Assembly (NCBI GenBank): GCA_026120185.1
Contig: JANUWF010001659.1
Location: forward strand, 1,550,001-1,614,000
Origin: Voacanga thouarsii
Lineage: Eukaryota > Streptophyta > Magnoliopsida > Gentianales > Apocynaceae
Length of the DNA stretch: 64,000 bases
Direction of reading: 5' to 3'
Shown: positions 36,104-48,123 of the stretch, one piece after another
Layout of the letters: each line of letters opens with the position of its first letter
Numbering within the stretch: position 1 is the first letter of the stretch
Translations under genes and position numbers: made by a program
The notes under the pieces: generated by a model
Seen by the model: the letters and a program-made list of their open reading frames with translations, nothing else
What the model was told of the DNA's origin: nothing
Databases searched by the model: none

Positions 36104-36840
36104 CCAAAAAAAAAAAAAAAAACAATACAACTGGCAGACCAAATCAAGAAGTTGGTCAATGAAACCAATTCTTTCAGGCAAGAATGTCTGGAAATCAAAG
36201 TCAAGATAGATAAGATAGAAGGCCTTCTACAATTGCTGTTTCTTTTTTAACGGTTCAAAAAGTAATAACTGCTAATCTTCATATAACATAGCATACTAAT
36301 GACCTATATTCATTGGCTTCAGTAACAATATAGATGAAGATATATAAATATATATATTCACACCTAATATACTTAGCAAACAATCACATCCACAAAGCAT
36401 ATCTAACAAAACAGATACTTCCCTATATTCATTATCTAACTTCCCTAATTAATCAAAAATATAAACATGATAAAACAAATTATACTACAAACATTTAATC
36501 TTTACATACAAAACATGATAAAAATCTTTACAATGACAAAGTCTTTGTAAACCAACTCCTTCAACTTAATCCTTTCAAATCGAGAGAGTGCATTTATTAA
36601 AATAATCCAACAAAACCCTACATCAAGAAAACAAGATATTAGTCAGATACAAGTATAAAAAATTATGAAAATATGTTAATAATGTTCCCTCATAAACAAG
36701 TATAAACAATCACAGATGACCTTAGCAGCTAGATGCCATGCAAATATTTCCTCAATCTTCATCATTGCTAAAAATACCACTACCCACTGTCTAACAGCTT
36801 TGAATAGCACGAGCATGGCAGTTACACTGTTCAATTCTTT

Positions 36841-37384
36841 CACTAGAAGATGACTTTACAATACCATTTTTACTTTTGTTCATTGTCAGTTCTCCAATGA
36901 CAAGTTGCATTAAAAACTAGGGTACACAATTCTTGATTCTATATGAAATACATCTTTGCCACAAACAGAACATGTGAGACATTATTTTTTTTGCACAACT
37001 TCACACAATTAAATTCATATGGGCTGTATCAGAACAAAACTAAACAAAGCAGAAAGCCCAAAACAAAAACATGCTGCATTTTCTAACATCAAACAAATAT
37101 TTAAACTATATATCATTTTCAACTATATACCTGTAACAATACTCCATGAACTCAAAATAGGAAGAACTATCATATATGCAAATAATATACTGCATTCTCA
37201 TAGCAATACTAATCCAAATGTTCACAGATAGCATAAAACTTTGTGAATAAACCAAACAACAACAGAAACATTACCATTCTCTAACATAATGAATCTAAGG
37301 TCTCATAAACTTAATTTCTAATACTAAACATCTTTGAAAAACATAACCTGAACAACTAACACTTCATCAACTTTCAACCATTAT
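36841..37384. other. AT-rich Helitron segment without a recognised gene
   Basis: The open stretch at 37019-37231 has no recognisable domain and low-complexity composition. I see nothing else. Confidence 0.35.
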
Positions 37385-38040
37385 TCTAATCTTGATCTTT
37401 TGTTAGATGATCCTCCGATCTTTGTAACATCATTAGACTTCATAAAAATGTCAACAATCTCCACCCCAGCACCTAGAACCTTCAATTTGCACTTTATCCA
37501 TGCCATAGTAAAGCCAAATAGTATTTTTAGCATATCTTGGCAATTGAAATTTGAATTTGCCAGTAAAATCCTTGAACAGATCTTTATGAATATGATACTC
37601 CATTTGAGACTCAATAATAGCAACAGCAAAAAGTTGATAGAATTTCACAAATGAATCCATTTTCCTATCTATTTCTCTAGTAGCAAGATACTCCTCATTC
37701 AAAAACATAACACCTAATGGTTATTGCATAACAAGATCATTTAAAACCCAAGGATGTGACTCTATCCACCAATTACAATAAGAATCACCATCCTTTCCCA
37801 TATTTCTGGACATTGGGATAAACATCTCAACATACTCATCAAAATCATATGTTCCAGATCTCAAAACCATCCGAATTCTATTCGCTCTCCTATCAAGTAA
37901 ACCATAATATACTTTATATTACTGCAATTGCATCATTGACAATACCATGGTTTCTGATATGAATGGGTGAATACTTGGCTTACCGACTAATGTAAATTCA
38001 AAAGGTATGCCATTGTATAACACCATAATCTTTTCAAAGA
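37385..38040 (-). pseudogene. Unrecognised coding remnant
   Basis: The minus-strand reading from about 38040 to 37451 keeps one frame for about 195 codons, broken only by stops near 37923 and 37726. The composition is protein-like, with Trp, Tyr and Cys at ordinary frequency. Blocks include MVLYNGIPFEFTLVGKP, GTYDFDEYVEMFIPM, YCNWWIESHPWVLND and TGKFKFQLPRYAKNTIWLYY. A second frame (37629-37381) continues with GAGVEIVDIFMKSND and a basic end, suggesting a frameshift near 37460. I do not recognise the family. It lies inside the Helitron on the opposite strand, so it may be a captured gene piece or an older insertion. Confidence 0.5.
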
Positions 38041-38609
38041 AATGCACATAACATACAACCGAGAATATGTAGAAGACATATGCCCATGCAAAGTAAGATA
38101 TTTATAAACAGGAAAAAAATCTAAATGTTTGTTTGAATTCTTTAATAAATGCTAGCAATATCCTATACTCAGTTTACATTGATATAAAATATGACCTTTG
38201 ACGGTCCTCTAAGATATTAAAAGCATATACCAAATACATGTTTCATCATCCAATGTTTTCTTCAATGAATTTATTACATTTAAAAAACCAATTTATTTCT
38301 GCAGATAAAAAAAAACATTAATAACTACTCAATACAAATGCACCTTACAATATATGTCATCCAAAAAACACTAGACGTTGCACACTTAAAGATAACAAAC
38401 AATTGCCCAGTTATATAATGATCTGATGACTGTTACAAATCCCCCTGTAATTAATCATTACACCACCCAAATCTAAGCTGATATTCCATAAAATAACTTA
38501 CCAAATGACTTTTCAACATCCAAATAAATAACTAACTAGATGACTTTTAAATGTCCAAAATAAATAAATAAATTCCTACTACATGTTCACTCATGCCACA
38601 ACATATGAC
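38041..38609. other. AT-rich segment left of copia C
   Basis: Nothing coding or repeated seen. The last bases provide the left target duplication of copia C. Confidence 0.35.
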
Positions 38610-38614
38610 TTCTC

Positions 38615-40353
38615 TGAAGGATGAAATGGCAAAAATGATGAAACTAAAAGCATGCTCACTGAACAAAAAAATATATATATACAGAGCATCATGGAAGCTG
38701 TTTACCTTTGTGTTAGAATGACCTTATTGGTACTGAAGAAGACGTCAGAACCAGGATGCCTAAAGCCACTAGATCACGTCCTTGTAAATGCCGGCTTCGT
38801 CTCATTCACGTAAAGCTTTTGAGCTTCCGGAATGACACCCTTTCTTCTCTGCTTGTGAAAGCTTACTAACACTTAGGTTCACTGTGTTGTGGTCTTGATT
38901 TTATTTTCTTTCATTTCATACTCATAGAGAGAGAGAGAGACCAAGAGAGTAAAAACAAAAAGCTTCATCTTTTTTGTTATCCTCTCAAGCCAAACAATAC
39001 GGGATCCATCCTATGTTTTTTTTTTTAATATTTTACCCTTGGTCTTATTCATTAGGTTAGATAAAATGATTTACTCTTGGGCTTGAATACCCATAAATAA
39101 TAAGTCTCAATTATTTATTTTCTAGGCTTCATAAAACAGCCCAATAAATAATTAACAAACCCAAATAGACCAATATAAAATATTAGGCCTTTTATCTAGT
39201 TTATACCTAGATTAATTTTTTAATTATTAAATATGGGCCTTGGGCCCTGAATAATTAATTAACCAATTAAATTAGATAAAATAGATACTCTCTCTTGAGT
39301 CTTTTATTTTTAATTTTAGTCTAATAATAAATTAGACTACTCAAATAAAATAAAATAAAACCATAATTATCAAGACTAATTCCTTAATACAAATCTATCA
39401 AGACTTAAGGGCTATTCCGAGGACCAAAAGACACATCGCCTTAGCTATTAAAATGACCAAAATACCCCTACTATAAAAATAATTGTATTTTGCATTTTAA
39501 ATATTTCCTAATATCACCATAAGAAAATATTAACCCTAAGGACAATGTTGCTTTAGCAAAGTCTCCGACCTACATGTGTAATGACTAAAATACCCCTCTA
39601 CACACCACTGTACACCTCTCTAAAGGACATCTACTATCCTTAGACCTCTATTCCAATAATCCACAACTTTTGGAATGTGTCCACTTTCCAAGAGAGCTAC
39701 CCTAAAGTAAACAACTAAGTCATGTTCCCCAAGGCCCTAGATATATAGATCATTTAAACAGTCACAAGGGGCAATATAGTACAAAATCTATCTTGTACAA
39801 GTCTATCTTAACTCACTAGTCGCATATACCTAACATATAAGTTTATTAGCTCTACAAAAGAACCTCAACTACAGCATATCAAAGTACATGTTTCCAACTT
39901 TGTCAGACCACCAACTTATACTCAAGTGGTAGAGTATTAGTCCACGCTATAACAGTAATAGTCTGGGGTTTTTTAAATAGTATTTTTAGAAACTACTATT
40001 ACAGGTCCTATTTTACGTATTCGAAATACGCTCATGCTATAAAGTGAGTGGACTACTCACTGGCTAAAGGTAAGCCATTCCTCATTTTTAATTTATAACA
40101 CAATAACCTAAACATGATAAGACTCCCATTCTCTTCAATAGATTAAGAACAAATATTTATGTGTTAAGTAACCCGTAATCCATACCTTACTGTGAAAGAC
40201 CACCATTCACATGGATCACTTATTTAAACACAATAAGTCTTATCCAAACGTAAATTGAGCGCAAATAAAATGTAAATTCAAGAATAAATTCTCTTTATTA
40301 ATAAAATTGATAATTACAGCAAAAAATCAGTATAGAGGGCATATATTCCAATA
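38615..40353 (-). repeat. Copia C 3' LTR
   Basis: Plus-strand ends are TGAAGGATGAAATGG and ATATATTCCAATA (the terminal CA decayed to TA). It pairs with 46001-47768. A (GA)n run lies near 38928-38940. Confidence 0.92.
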
Positions 40354-40367
40354 ATCTCCCACTTGCA
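40354..40367 (-). other. Copia C polypurine tract
   Basis: On the minus strand this reads GTGCAAGTGGGAGAT, directly before the LTR start. The core is the same as in copia B. Confidence 0.85.
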
Positions 40368-40379
40368 CTCTAAGACTAA

Positions 40380-41300
40380 AAAAGTCTGTAGGTGTCCAAC
40401 CCTATGGCGTCTAAGTGTCTCTTGAAGACTCTCTCAGCCAAAGGCTTGGTGAAGGGATCTGCTAGGTTGTTCTCTGAGGCTATCTGTTCCACTATGATTT
40501 CCTGTCTCTAGATAAAATCCTGGATCAGGTGGCACTTTCTCTCGATGTGCTTCCCTTTCTTGTAGTTCCTGGGTTCTTTGGAATACAAGGCTGCTCCAAA
40601 GTTGTCATAATACATTACAATCGGTCTGTCCATGTGTGGCATAACTCCAAGTTCTGAAAAAAACTTCCAGAGCCAGACTACTTCCTTGGATGCCTTCGAA
40701 GCTGCCACATACTTAACTTCCATGGTTGAGTCAGTAATGTAAGATTGCTTAATACTCCTCCATGAAACAGCTCCTCTAGATAAGGTGAAAACATGTCACT
40801 AGTGGATTTTCTCTCCTCTTTATCTGCCTGAAAGTCTAAGTTTGTGTATCTAATAGGAACCAAGTCGTCTGCTCTATAAACCAGCATATAATCTTTCATA
40901 CCATTGAGGTATTTGAAAATATACTTTACAGCTTGTCAATGAACCTTCCCAGGGTTTGACTGATATCTGCTAACTAAGCCTACGGCAAAGCAGATATTTG
41001 GCCTAGTGCACAGCATGACATACATGAGACTTCCTACAGCCAAAACATAGGGAATCCTACTCATCCTGTCTTTTTCCTCTTAAAACTTAGGACAGTCCTT
41101 AGAACAAAAAGACAACCCATGTCTGCAAGAGATTAGAGTTCCTTGCATGAGTCCATGCCAAACTTGGCCAGCATCTTATCAATGTATGTCGTTTAGGATA
41201 ATCCTAACATTCTCTGCTTCCTATTTCTAAGAAGCTTAATCCTGAGAATGTAACTAGCTTCTCCCAAGTCTTTCATACTGAATTAACTAGACAATCAAAT
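40380..41300 (-). pseudogene. Copia C RNase H and RT connection
   Basis: Minus-strand pieces 40899-40678 and 40723-40508 give the RNase H domain: KYVAASKASKEVVWLWKFF, MYYDNFGAALYSKEP and KGKHIERKCHLIQDFI. The DN and H blocks missing from copia B are present here. The polyprotein end (about 40500-40380) has frameshifts. Upstream to about 41300 the thumb region is readable in pieces with stops (for example a stop near 41080). Confidence 0.85.
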
Positions 41301-41960
41301 CTTAGTAGATGATAATATTCCTACATCATTCCCAATAAGTAGAATGTCATCTACATATAGGACAAGAAAAACCACATTTATGCCTTCTAATTTCTTGTAC
41401 ACGCATGGTTCATCCTCGTTCTAAATGAAACCGTAAGACTTTACAGTCTCGTCAAAATGAATGCTCCATGTTTTAGATGCCTACTTAAGTCTATAAATGG
41501 ACTTCTTAAGCTTGCAAACCATATGTTCCTGGCCTTTAGTAATAAAACCTTATGGTTGGGATATATACATATCTCCGTTAAGATGGCCATTAAGAAATGC
41601 CGTCTTGACATCCATTTGTCATATCTTATAGTCGAAATGACATGCAATGGCAAGGAGGATACGAATGGACTTAAGCATGGATACTGGGGAAAAGGTTTCC
41701 TCATAATCAATTCCCTCTTTCTGAGTATACACTTTCACCACAAGCTTAACTTTAAAGGTTTCCACCTTCCCATCTACTCCCTTATTCCTCTTGTATAGCC
41801 ACTTATACCCGATGTGTTTTATCCCTTTAGGTGAAGCTACAAGATCCCAAATCTGATTAAAGTACATAGACTCAATCTTGGTTTTCATTGCTTCATGCCA
41901 AAGATTTGCATCGGCGTCAGCAATAGCCTCCTCATTTCTAGTGAGATCTTATTCTTAATA
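41301..41960 (-). pseudogene. Copia C reverse transcriptase
   Basis: The piece 41888-41619 reads YFNQIWDLVASPKGIKHIGY and [20 protein letters not shown]. Past a frameshift near 41620 come the palm blocks and, near 41350, an intact YVDD active site in LYVDDILLIGNDV. Stops and frame changes interrupt it. Unlike copia A and B, the catalytic aspartate pair is retained. Confidence 0.87.
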
Positions 41961-42056
41961 GTCAGAGACCAGCTCGAAAGCCTCTCCTATCCATCTTTCT
42001 AGAACTCTAGATACCCTCCCACTACGATAAAGCTCTGATTTTATAGGTTCTTGAGG

Positions 42057-42984
42057 CTATACCTCTTCTTGTTCCATAATCAGGTCTGAAAAAGTTAATT
42101 CTAAAGATAACTTCTCCTCAAGTTCCAACCTTGTTGAACCTTTAGTGGAAGTACTTTGATCATCCTCCAAGTGTCTAGCATTAGTACTTACCAGTACTTT
42201 CTGCCATTTGGGATGATAAAAGTAACCTCCATTTGTCCCTTTTGGATACCCAACAAAGTAGTATAATTCTGATCTTAGTTCTAGCTTGTCTCCTTTAATC
42301 AGTACATAAGCTGGACAACCCCATATCTTGAGATGATTTAGACTTGGCTTACGCCCAGCCCACATCTCATAGGGCTCCTAGGTGCTGACTTGGAAAACCT
42401 TAAGTTCAAAATGTATGCCGCTGTTTCTAAGGCATATCCCCAAAAAGAGACCGGAAGAATAGCATGAGACATCATGCTTCGTGCCATTTCATCAATGTCC
42501 TATTCCTTCTCTCAGCTACTCTATTCTGCTGGAGTGTACCCGGCGCAGAGAGTTGGGATACTATCCTATTATGTACCATTTAATCCTTGAACTTACTGAG
42601 GAGGTACTCTCCACCACGATCCGATCATAAGATTTTGATCAGTTTACCTATCTGACGCTCCACTTCAGCCTTAAACTCTTTGAATTTGTCAAAAGAGTCA
42701 GACTCGCACCTCATCAGGTAGACATAACCAAACCTTGTACAATCATCCGTGAAAGTGATGAAGTACTCAAAACCCCCTCTAGTTTGTGTAGACAAAGGAC
42801 TACACACATCAGTATGAACAAAGCCTAATATCTCCTTGGCTCTATCAGCCTTTTGGGGGAATGACCTTTCGGTCACTTTTCCCATAAGGTAGGATTCATA
42901 CTGAGGCCAACTTTCCAATCTTAATGAGCCTAAGGACTCATCATGGATTAACCTCTGAATCCTGGTTGAGTTAATATGACCCAA
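42057..42984 (-). pseudogene. Copia C integrase
   Basis: The piece 42984-42625 covers the end of the zinc-binding domain (one expected cysteine is Tyr in QYESYLMGK). The core start follows, with FVHTDVCSPLST and FEYFITFTDDCTRFGYVYL, which hold the first catalytic Asp. A stop replaces Arg just before SDRGGEYL near 42620; the second catalytic Asp is present. The piece 42365-42057 is the C-terminal part with HLKIWGCPAYV and ELYYFVGYPKGT. Stops separate the two. Confidence 0.88.
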
Positions 42985-43179
42985 CCTTTGATGCCAAAGA
43001 TATAAGTCATTGATATTGGTCTTGCTCTTCTTACTTAAAGGTTTAAATTAAGCATTATTTATTTAATTATTTGTAGGATTTAAAAAAAAAAAGTTTCCAT
43101 ACATGTGCCCTTTACATAAAACTTCTCTATTTCTACTAAAGTAATACCATAATGGAAATAAACAGAATATCCATGGTTT

Positions 43180-43640
43180 ATTAACTTTGCAACTGAAATC
43201 AAATTCTGTCTAAAACCAGGTACATATAAATATCTTTCAAAATAACTACTTTATTACAATTAAAAACAAGATCCAGCTCTCCCACTGCAAGGGCCCATAC
43301 TTGTGCTGCATTTCCTACTTGTAGTCCATGCTCGCCCTTCTGGAGTCTTCTTATCTTCCTAAACCCCTGCAAGGAGTTACAAATATAATCGAGTGGTACC
43401 AGAATTAACAATCCAAGTGGAAGTTGATCCAACCATTGAAATTGATTCTAGATAGAGAACAATACCTGTAGGGTTTTTCTTGGCTTGAAGTTATGGACAT
43501 TTCTTTTCCCAGTGTCCCTTTTGCCCGCACTTGAAGCACTTGCCATTGGGCTTGTTGGGCTGATTCTTAAGCTGGGCTAATGCATTTCCCTTCTTCTTCT
43601 TAAACTTTCTGGGCTTAAGCCCAGTTTTTGGAAAAAAAGT
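43180..43640 (-). pseudogene. Copia C zinc knuckle and protease
   Basis: The knuckle KCFKCGQKGHWEKKC (CX2CX4HX4C) is at about 43499-43545. The protease block near 43420 reads TWIVNSGTT, with N in place of the catalytic Asp of DSG. A frameshift follows, then 43432-43199 in another frame (LQGFRKIRRLQKGEHGLQVG). Confidence 0.85.
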
Positions 43641-43661
43641 CCTAGCAATCATAGCCTTGGA

Positions 43662-44110
43662 CTATGGCTTTATAACCTTCTTTGCCACCTGGAGCTCTTT
43701 CATTAACCCGGTTAAACTCATGTTTAACTTATTCATGTTATAATTTAACTTGAACTGAATAAAAGAGCTCGGAGGAGATTTGAAAACCATGTCCACTTGG
43801 CACTCAGGGTCAATTACAGCTCCTAAGACTTTTGCTTCCTCAAAAGCAGCAATCATCTTGAGTATAAGCTCTCTGACTGATGCTCTCTCCGCCATCTTAA
43901 TGTTGATTATCGTCCTAAAAGCCTCTTGTCGTGCGGGTCGACTCTTATCTGCGAACATCGTAGCTAGTGATTGGCTAATATTGTACACAGTGGCCATGTG
44001 CTCGTGTTTAGACTGGAACACATTAAACATGGAGGCTAACATGTAGCATCAAGCCATCTTGTTGGCTTTCTTCCATGCTTTCTCAACCTCTCGCTCCTCA
44101 GCGGTGGAAC
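43662..44110 (-). pseudogene. Copia C gag
   Basis: The open piece 44042-43662 is the gag middle and end: SKHEHMATVYNISQSLATMF, RQEAFRTIINIKMAERASV and FIQFKLNYNMNKLNMSLTGL. This matches copia gag and is followed by the zinc knuckle. The N-terminal part, to about 44110 or beyond, is broken by a stop near 44045. Confidence 0.85.
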
Positions 44111-45986
44111 CCTTCCCGATAATAGGGCAGGTGTCAAAGAGAACATGCTTATACTTCTCTACAATGAGTATTATGCCCAAGTTCCTTTTTCAGTTTATAT
44201 AATTTGAACATGTTAGCTTATTCTCATGGAGAATAATTGCCAAATGACTAAAAAAACCTCCACCAACCATTTCTAAAAAATCGAAAATAAAAGAAAACTC
44301 AATTTGTGAAAAACAAAATAATTTGTGACTTTATCCTCATATTAAATCCGATAATAGTTAACCCTATCACTGTTATCTTTAATATGATTAATTTGGCTCG
44401 TAGAAAAACTGACATAGCTTCTTGAGAAGATTAACAATTTCCTAAGCTAAGTGTATTAACCACCACAAATTAATTTCCTTTCTAGGTAATGATCTAGAAG
44501 ATAGCTTCATCATGGGATGACTGTTTCTTCTCACTTCCTATAGACATTTCTCGCACTATAACCTCCAATGTAGGCTGGCCAATCATAGCACGTGTTCCAG
44601 GTTATTAATTACATCCATCTATTAGTTATAGATCATTGTAGTATTCCCATCCTATATAGGTTCACTCCCAGGATGACGCGAGAGGACCCACGATCTCTAA
44701 TGAGGATATTGATGGAAGTCGTGAGGCCGTTGGAACTCCTCTCCCACTTAGTATTTTAAAATAAGTGTTTTCTTGAAAAATATTCTTTGAAATTTTTAAT
44801 TAAGTTTTCTTTTAACTCAAAAATAAAATATCTAAACCCATAAAAATTTCTATGTTAATGTTTCTATCCTTTGGGAAATTTTTCATGAATTAATTTTATT
44901 TAAGTTAATAAACTTAATAATTTCAAAATTTTCTAATAAAACTTTCGAGAGATTTTGATCTCAAATTGAATTTAACAAAAATAATTTTTCTTGTTAAAAT
45001 TAAATTAAAATGGTTTTCTATTTTAATTCACAAAAATATATAAATCCAAAATATTTTCTTTGTCAATGATAAAATCCTTTGAGAAAATAACCAAGAATTA
45101 ATTTTTTTTTTGAATTAAAAATTAACCATTTGATTTAAGAAAAATATTTTTCTTTGTCAAAAATTCCCAAAGACTTTGGTTTTTGAGAAAACGCCACATA
45201 GGGTACAAAAAGAAATAAGCATGCTAGAAAATTGTAAACGTTTTCATACTTTCCTATTCTTTTAACCTAAGTATCCAAATAATATAATTAAATACATTAA
45301 TTAATTAATGATCTTGTTTAATCCTAAATTTCCTTTATTATTATTTTTCATGCAAAATATTCAAAGAATATTAACTATTACAATAAAAAAATAACTTTAC
45401 ATGGTATGGCACCAAAAACCAATTTTTTTATTTCTGGTCTAGTGCACCCGCCACACTGGATCATGGCCCCATGGGAAAAACCTATGGACCGTGATCCAGG
45501 CGGGTGCCCATGACCTGGCCCGCCAACAGCCCGCTCTCGGTCAAAATTGAAGACCGAGCAATTTGCAATTACAAATTTGCTTCCTCGCGGAAGAGCTTCT
45601 TCCGCAAAAAAGGCTAGCTCGCGCACCGGCTCGGCTACGGCTCCAAGTTGCAGCCCAGATAGCTCCACACTCAATCAAGATAGGCAGCTCGGCTCAACTT
45701 GGCTCATCTTCTCCAGATTTTCCTGCGATTTTACATTTCTTCTTCTGGTTCTTTCGTCCAGACAACACATAAAACCACTTAACAAGGTCTTATGCCTTTA
45801 AAAACAGTGGGCTTACATGTTTCATCTAAGAAAGCAGAAAATTACAGTGTTCTTATGCTTCCACTCGCGAAACTTACACAGAGACTATCCCAAACCAAAA
45901 ACGCGAAGGTTCACAGAAAATATCCAAAACAAATATTTTCTTATTTTAGTTAAGCCTAACATGCTTCTTATATTTGCCAAACCATA
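44111..45986 (-). other. Copia C leader with a GC-rich island
   Basis: Nearly 1.9 kb between gag and the primer site. It is AT-rich except for about 45420-45700, which is GC-rich and contains GGCCCGCCAACAGCCCGC and CTCGCGCACCGGCTCGGCT. Short open frames on both strands in the island have no domain. The arrangement parallels the copia B leader. Confidence 0.6.
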
Positions 45987-45998
45987 GCTCTGATACCA
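45987..45998 (-). other. Copia C primer binding site
   Basis: The minus strand reads TGGTATCAGAGC, complementary to the 3' end of initiator tRNA-Met, two bases from the 5' LTR. Minus-strand DNA synthesis starts here. Confidence 0.92.
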
Positions 45999-46000
45999 CT

Positions 46001-47768
46001 TAAAGGATGAAATGGCAAAAACAATGAAACCGAAAGCATGCTTACTGAACAAAAATAAATATACAGAGCATCATGGAAGCTATTTACCTCTATGTTTGAA
46101 TAACCTTATTAGCACTGAAGAAGATGTCTGAACCAGGATGCTTGAAACCATTAGGTCACATCCTTATAAATGCTGGCTTCATCTCATTCACGCGAAGCTT
46201 TTGAGCTTCTAGAATGATGCCCTTTCTTCTTTACCGGTGAAAGCTTACTGAGACTTGGGTTCACTGTGTTATGGTCTTGATTTTATTTTCTTTCATTTCA
46301 TGCACTCATAGAGAGAGAGACCAAGAGAATGAAAAGAAAAAGCTTCATCCTTTTTGTTATCCTCTCACGCCAAACAATACGAGATCCATCCCGTGTTTTT
46401 TTTTTAATTATATTTTACCCTTAGTCTTCTTCATTAGGTCAGATAAAATTATTTACTCTTGGGCTTGAACACCCATAAATAATAAGTCTCAATTATTTAT
46501 TTTCTGGACTTCATAAAATAGCCCAATAAATAATTAACAAGCCCAAATAGACCAATATAAAATATCAGGCCTTTTATCTAGTTTATACCTAGATTAATTT
46601 TTTAATTATTTAATCTAGGGCTTGGGACTTGAATAATTAATTAACCAATTAAACTAGATAAAATATATACTCTCTCTTGGGCCTTTTATTTTTTATTTTA
46701 GTCCAATAATAAATTAAACTACTTAAATAAAATAAAATAAAACCCATAATTATCAAGACCAATTCCTTAACCAAAATTTGTCAGGACTTAAGGGCTATTT
46801 CAGGAACCAAAAGACACATCACCTTGACTACTAAAATGACCAAAATACCCCTGCTATATAAATACTTGTATTTTGCATTTTAAATATTTCTTAATATCAA
46901 CATAAGAAAATATAGACCCCAAGGACAATGCTGCATTAACAAAGTCTCCAACCTACAGGAATAATGACTAAAATACCCCTTTATGCACCGTCGTACATTT
47001 TGGGAGGAGGAGTGTACTAACACCTCTCTAAAAGACATCTACCATCCTTAGACCTCTAGTCCAATGATCCACGACTCCTAAAATGTGTTCACTTTCCAAG
47101 GAATCTACCCTAAAGTAAACATCCAAGTCATGTTCCCCAAGGCCCTGGATATATAAATCTTTTGAACAGTCACAAGGAACGATATAGCGCAGAAGCTATC
47201 TTGTACATGTCTGTCTTAACTCACTAGTTGCATATATCCAACATACAAGTATATCGGCTCTACAAAAGAACCTCAACTATAACATATCAAAGTACATGTT
47301 TCTAGCTTTGTCAGACCACCAACTTATACTCAAGTGGTAGAGTATTAGTCTATATTGTAACAGTAATAGTCTGGATTTCTTCTAAATAGTACTTTTAAAA
47401 ACCACTATTACAGGTCTTCTTCTACATATTCAAAATACGCTCATACTATAAAGTGAGTGGATTACTCACTGGCTAAAGGTAAGTCATTCCCCATTTGAAA
47501 TTCAAAACACAATTACCTAAATATGATGAGATTTCCATTCTCATCAATCAGTTAAGAACAAACATTTATGTGTTAAGTAACCCATGATCCATACCTTACT
47601 GACCACCATTCACATGGATCACTTACTTAAATATAATGGGTCCTATCCAAACGGAAATCGAGCACAAATAAAATGTAAATTCACAAACAAATTTTGAGAA
47701 TAAATTCTTTTATTAATAAAATCAATCATTACAATAGAAAACCAGTCTAGAGGGCATATATTCCAACA
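46001..47768 (-). repeat. Copia C 5' LTR
   Basis: Plus-strand ends are TAAAGGATGAAATGG (TG decayed to TA) and ATATATTCCAACA. It is homologous along its length to 38615-40353. It has an extra segment at about 46993-47019 that the other LTR lacks. Confidence 0.92.
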
Positions 47769-47773
47769 TTCTT

Positions 47774-48123
47774 AAATCTATGGCACATTATTTTTTCATC
47801 TGAAGAATTGGGCCTAAAAATCATTAAAAAATGCATACAATAAACCCATTAAAAATTTACCTCAAAAAAAGTAATAGTCATTATAAAAGAATTTAAGCAA
47901 ACTATATATAATGTAACACATAACACTAATTCATAACATAATTCTCTCTGCAAGTATAACCTGCAACCACATCAAAATGACCACCGTTAACAACTAACGT
48001 ATTGTTTCTCAATCTTATTTCACTAAGCAATATATTTGTGTATAATGCTATTTACAATTCAGAAAACACTATCTAACTTTGTTTTAATGTAATATCTATG
48101 TTTGATTGCGGATTTATTTCAAC
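47774..48123 (+). other. Helitron segment right of copia C
   Basis: AT-rich; no gene seen. It resumes the Helitron after the copia insertion. Confidence 0.35.

Larger units (their letters stand above)
34260..36840 (+). repeat. Diverged repeated segments with helicase pieces
   Basis: Three related blocks. The block at 34740-34880 (CATTGTGCATCATA, GAATAGTTGCCCAATC, CCAATATACTTAGCA) recurs at 35758-35880 and in part at 36355-36420. The block at 34330-34430 (ACAGATAACCTTAGCAG, TTCATCATTGCT) recurs at 36711-36800. Each of the first two main blocks is followed by a piece homologous to the Helitron helicase. The layout suggests an old tandem duplication inside the Helitron. Confidence 0.65.
38615..47768 (-). 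mobile_element. Copia C, complete Ty1/copia element with both LTRs
   Basis: 9154 bases on the minus strand, with LTRs at 38615-40353 and 46001-47768, purine tract, gag, pol and primer site all in place. Flanks are TTCTC (38610-38614) and TTCTT (47769-47773), a 5-bp duplication with one mismatch. The LTRs differ by many substitutions and indels, so the insertion is old. Pol order (protease, integrase, RT, RNase H) is that of Ty1/copia. The LTR start TGTTGGAATATATGCCCTCT and overall pol likeness suggest a Tork/Tnt1-type or neighbouring lineage; this is not settled. It lies in the Helitron between the diverged repeats and the Rep gene. Confidence 0.93.

Noticed and set aside
39905..39945. tRNA A-box-like sequence (ACTCAAGTGGTAGAGTATT) in the copia C LTR, also at 47315
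   Set aside because: No B box or cloverleaf follows. Its presence in both LTRs only reflects their identity.
45378..45801. Overlapping open frames on both strands in the copia C leader
   Set aside because: Three frames are open at once because the GC-rich island has few stops; none has a domain.
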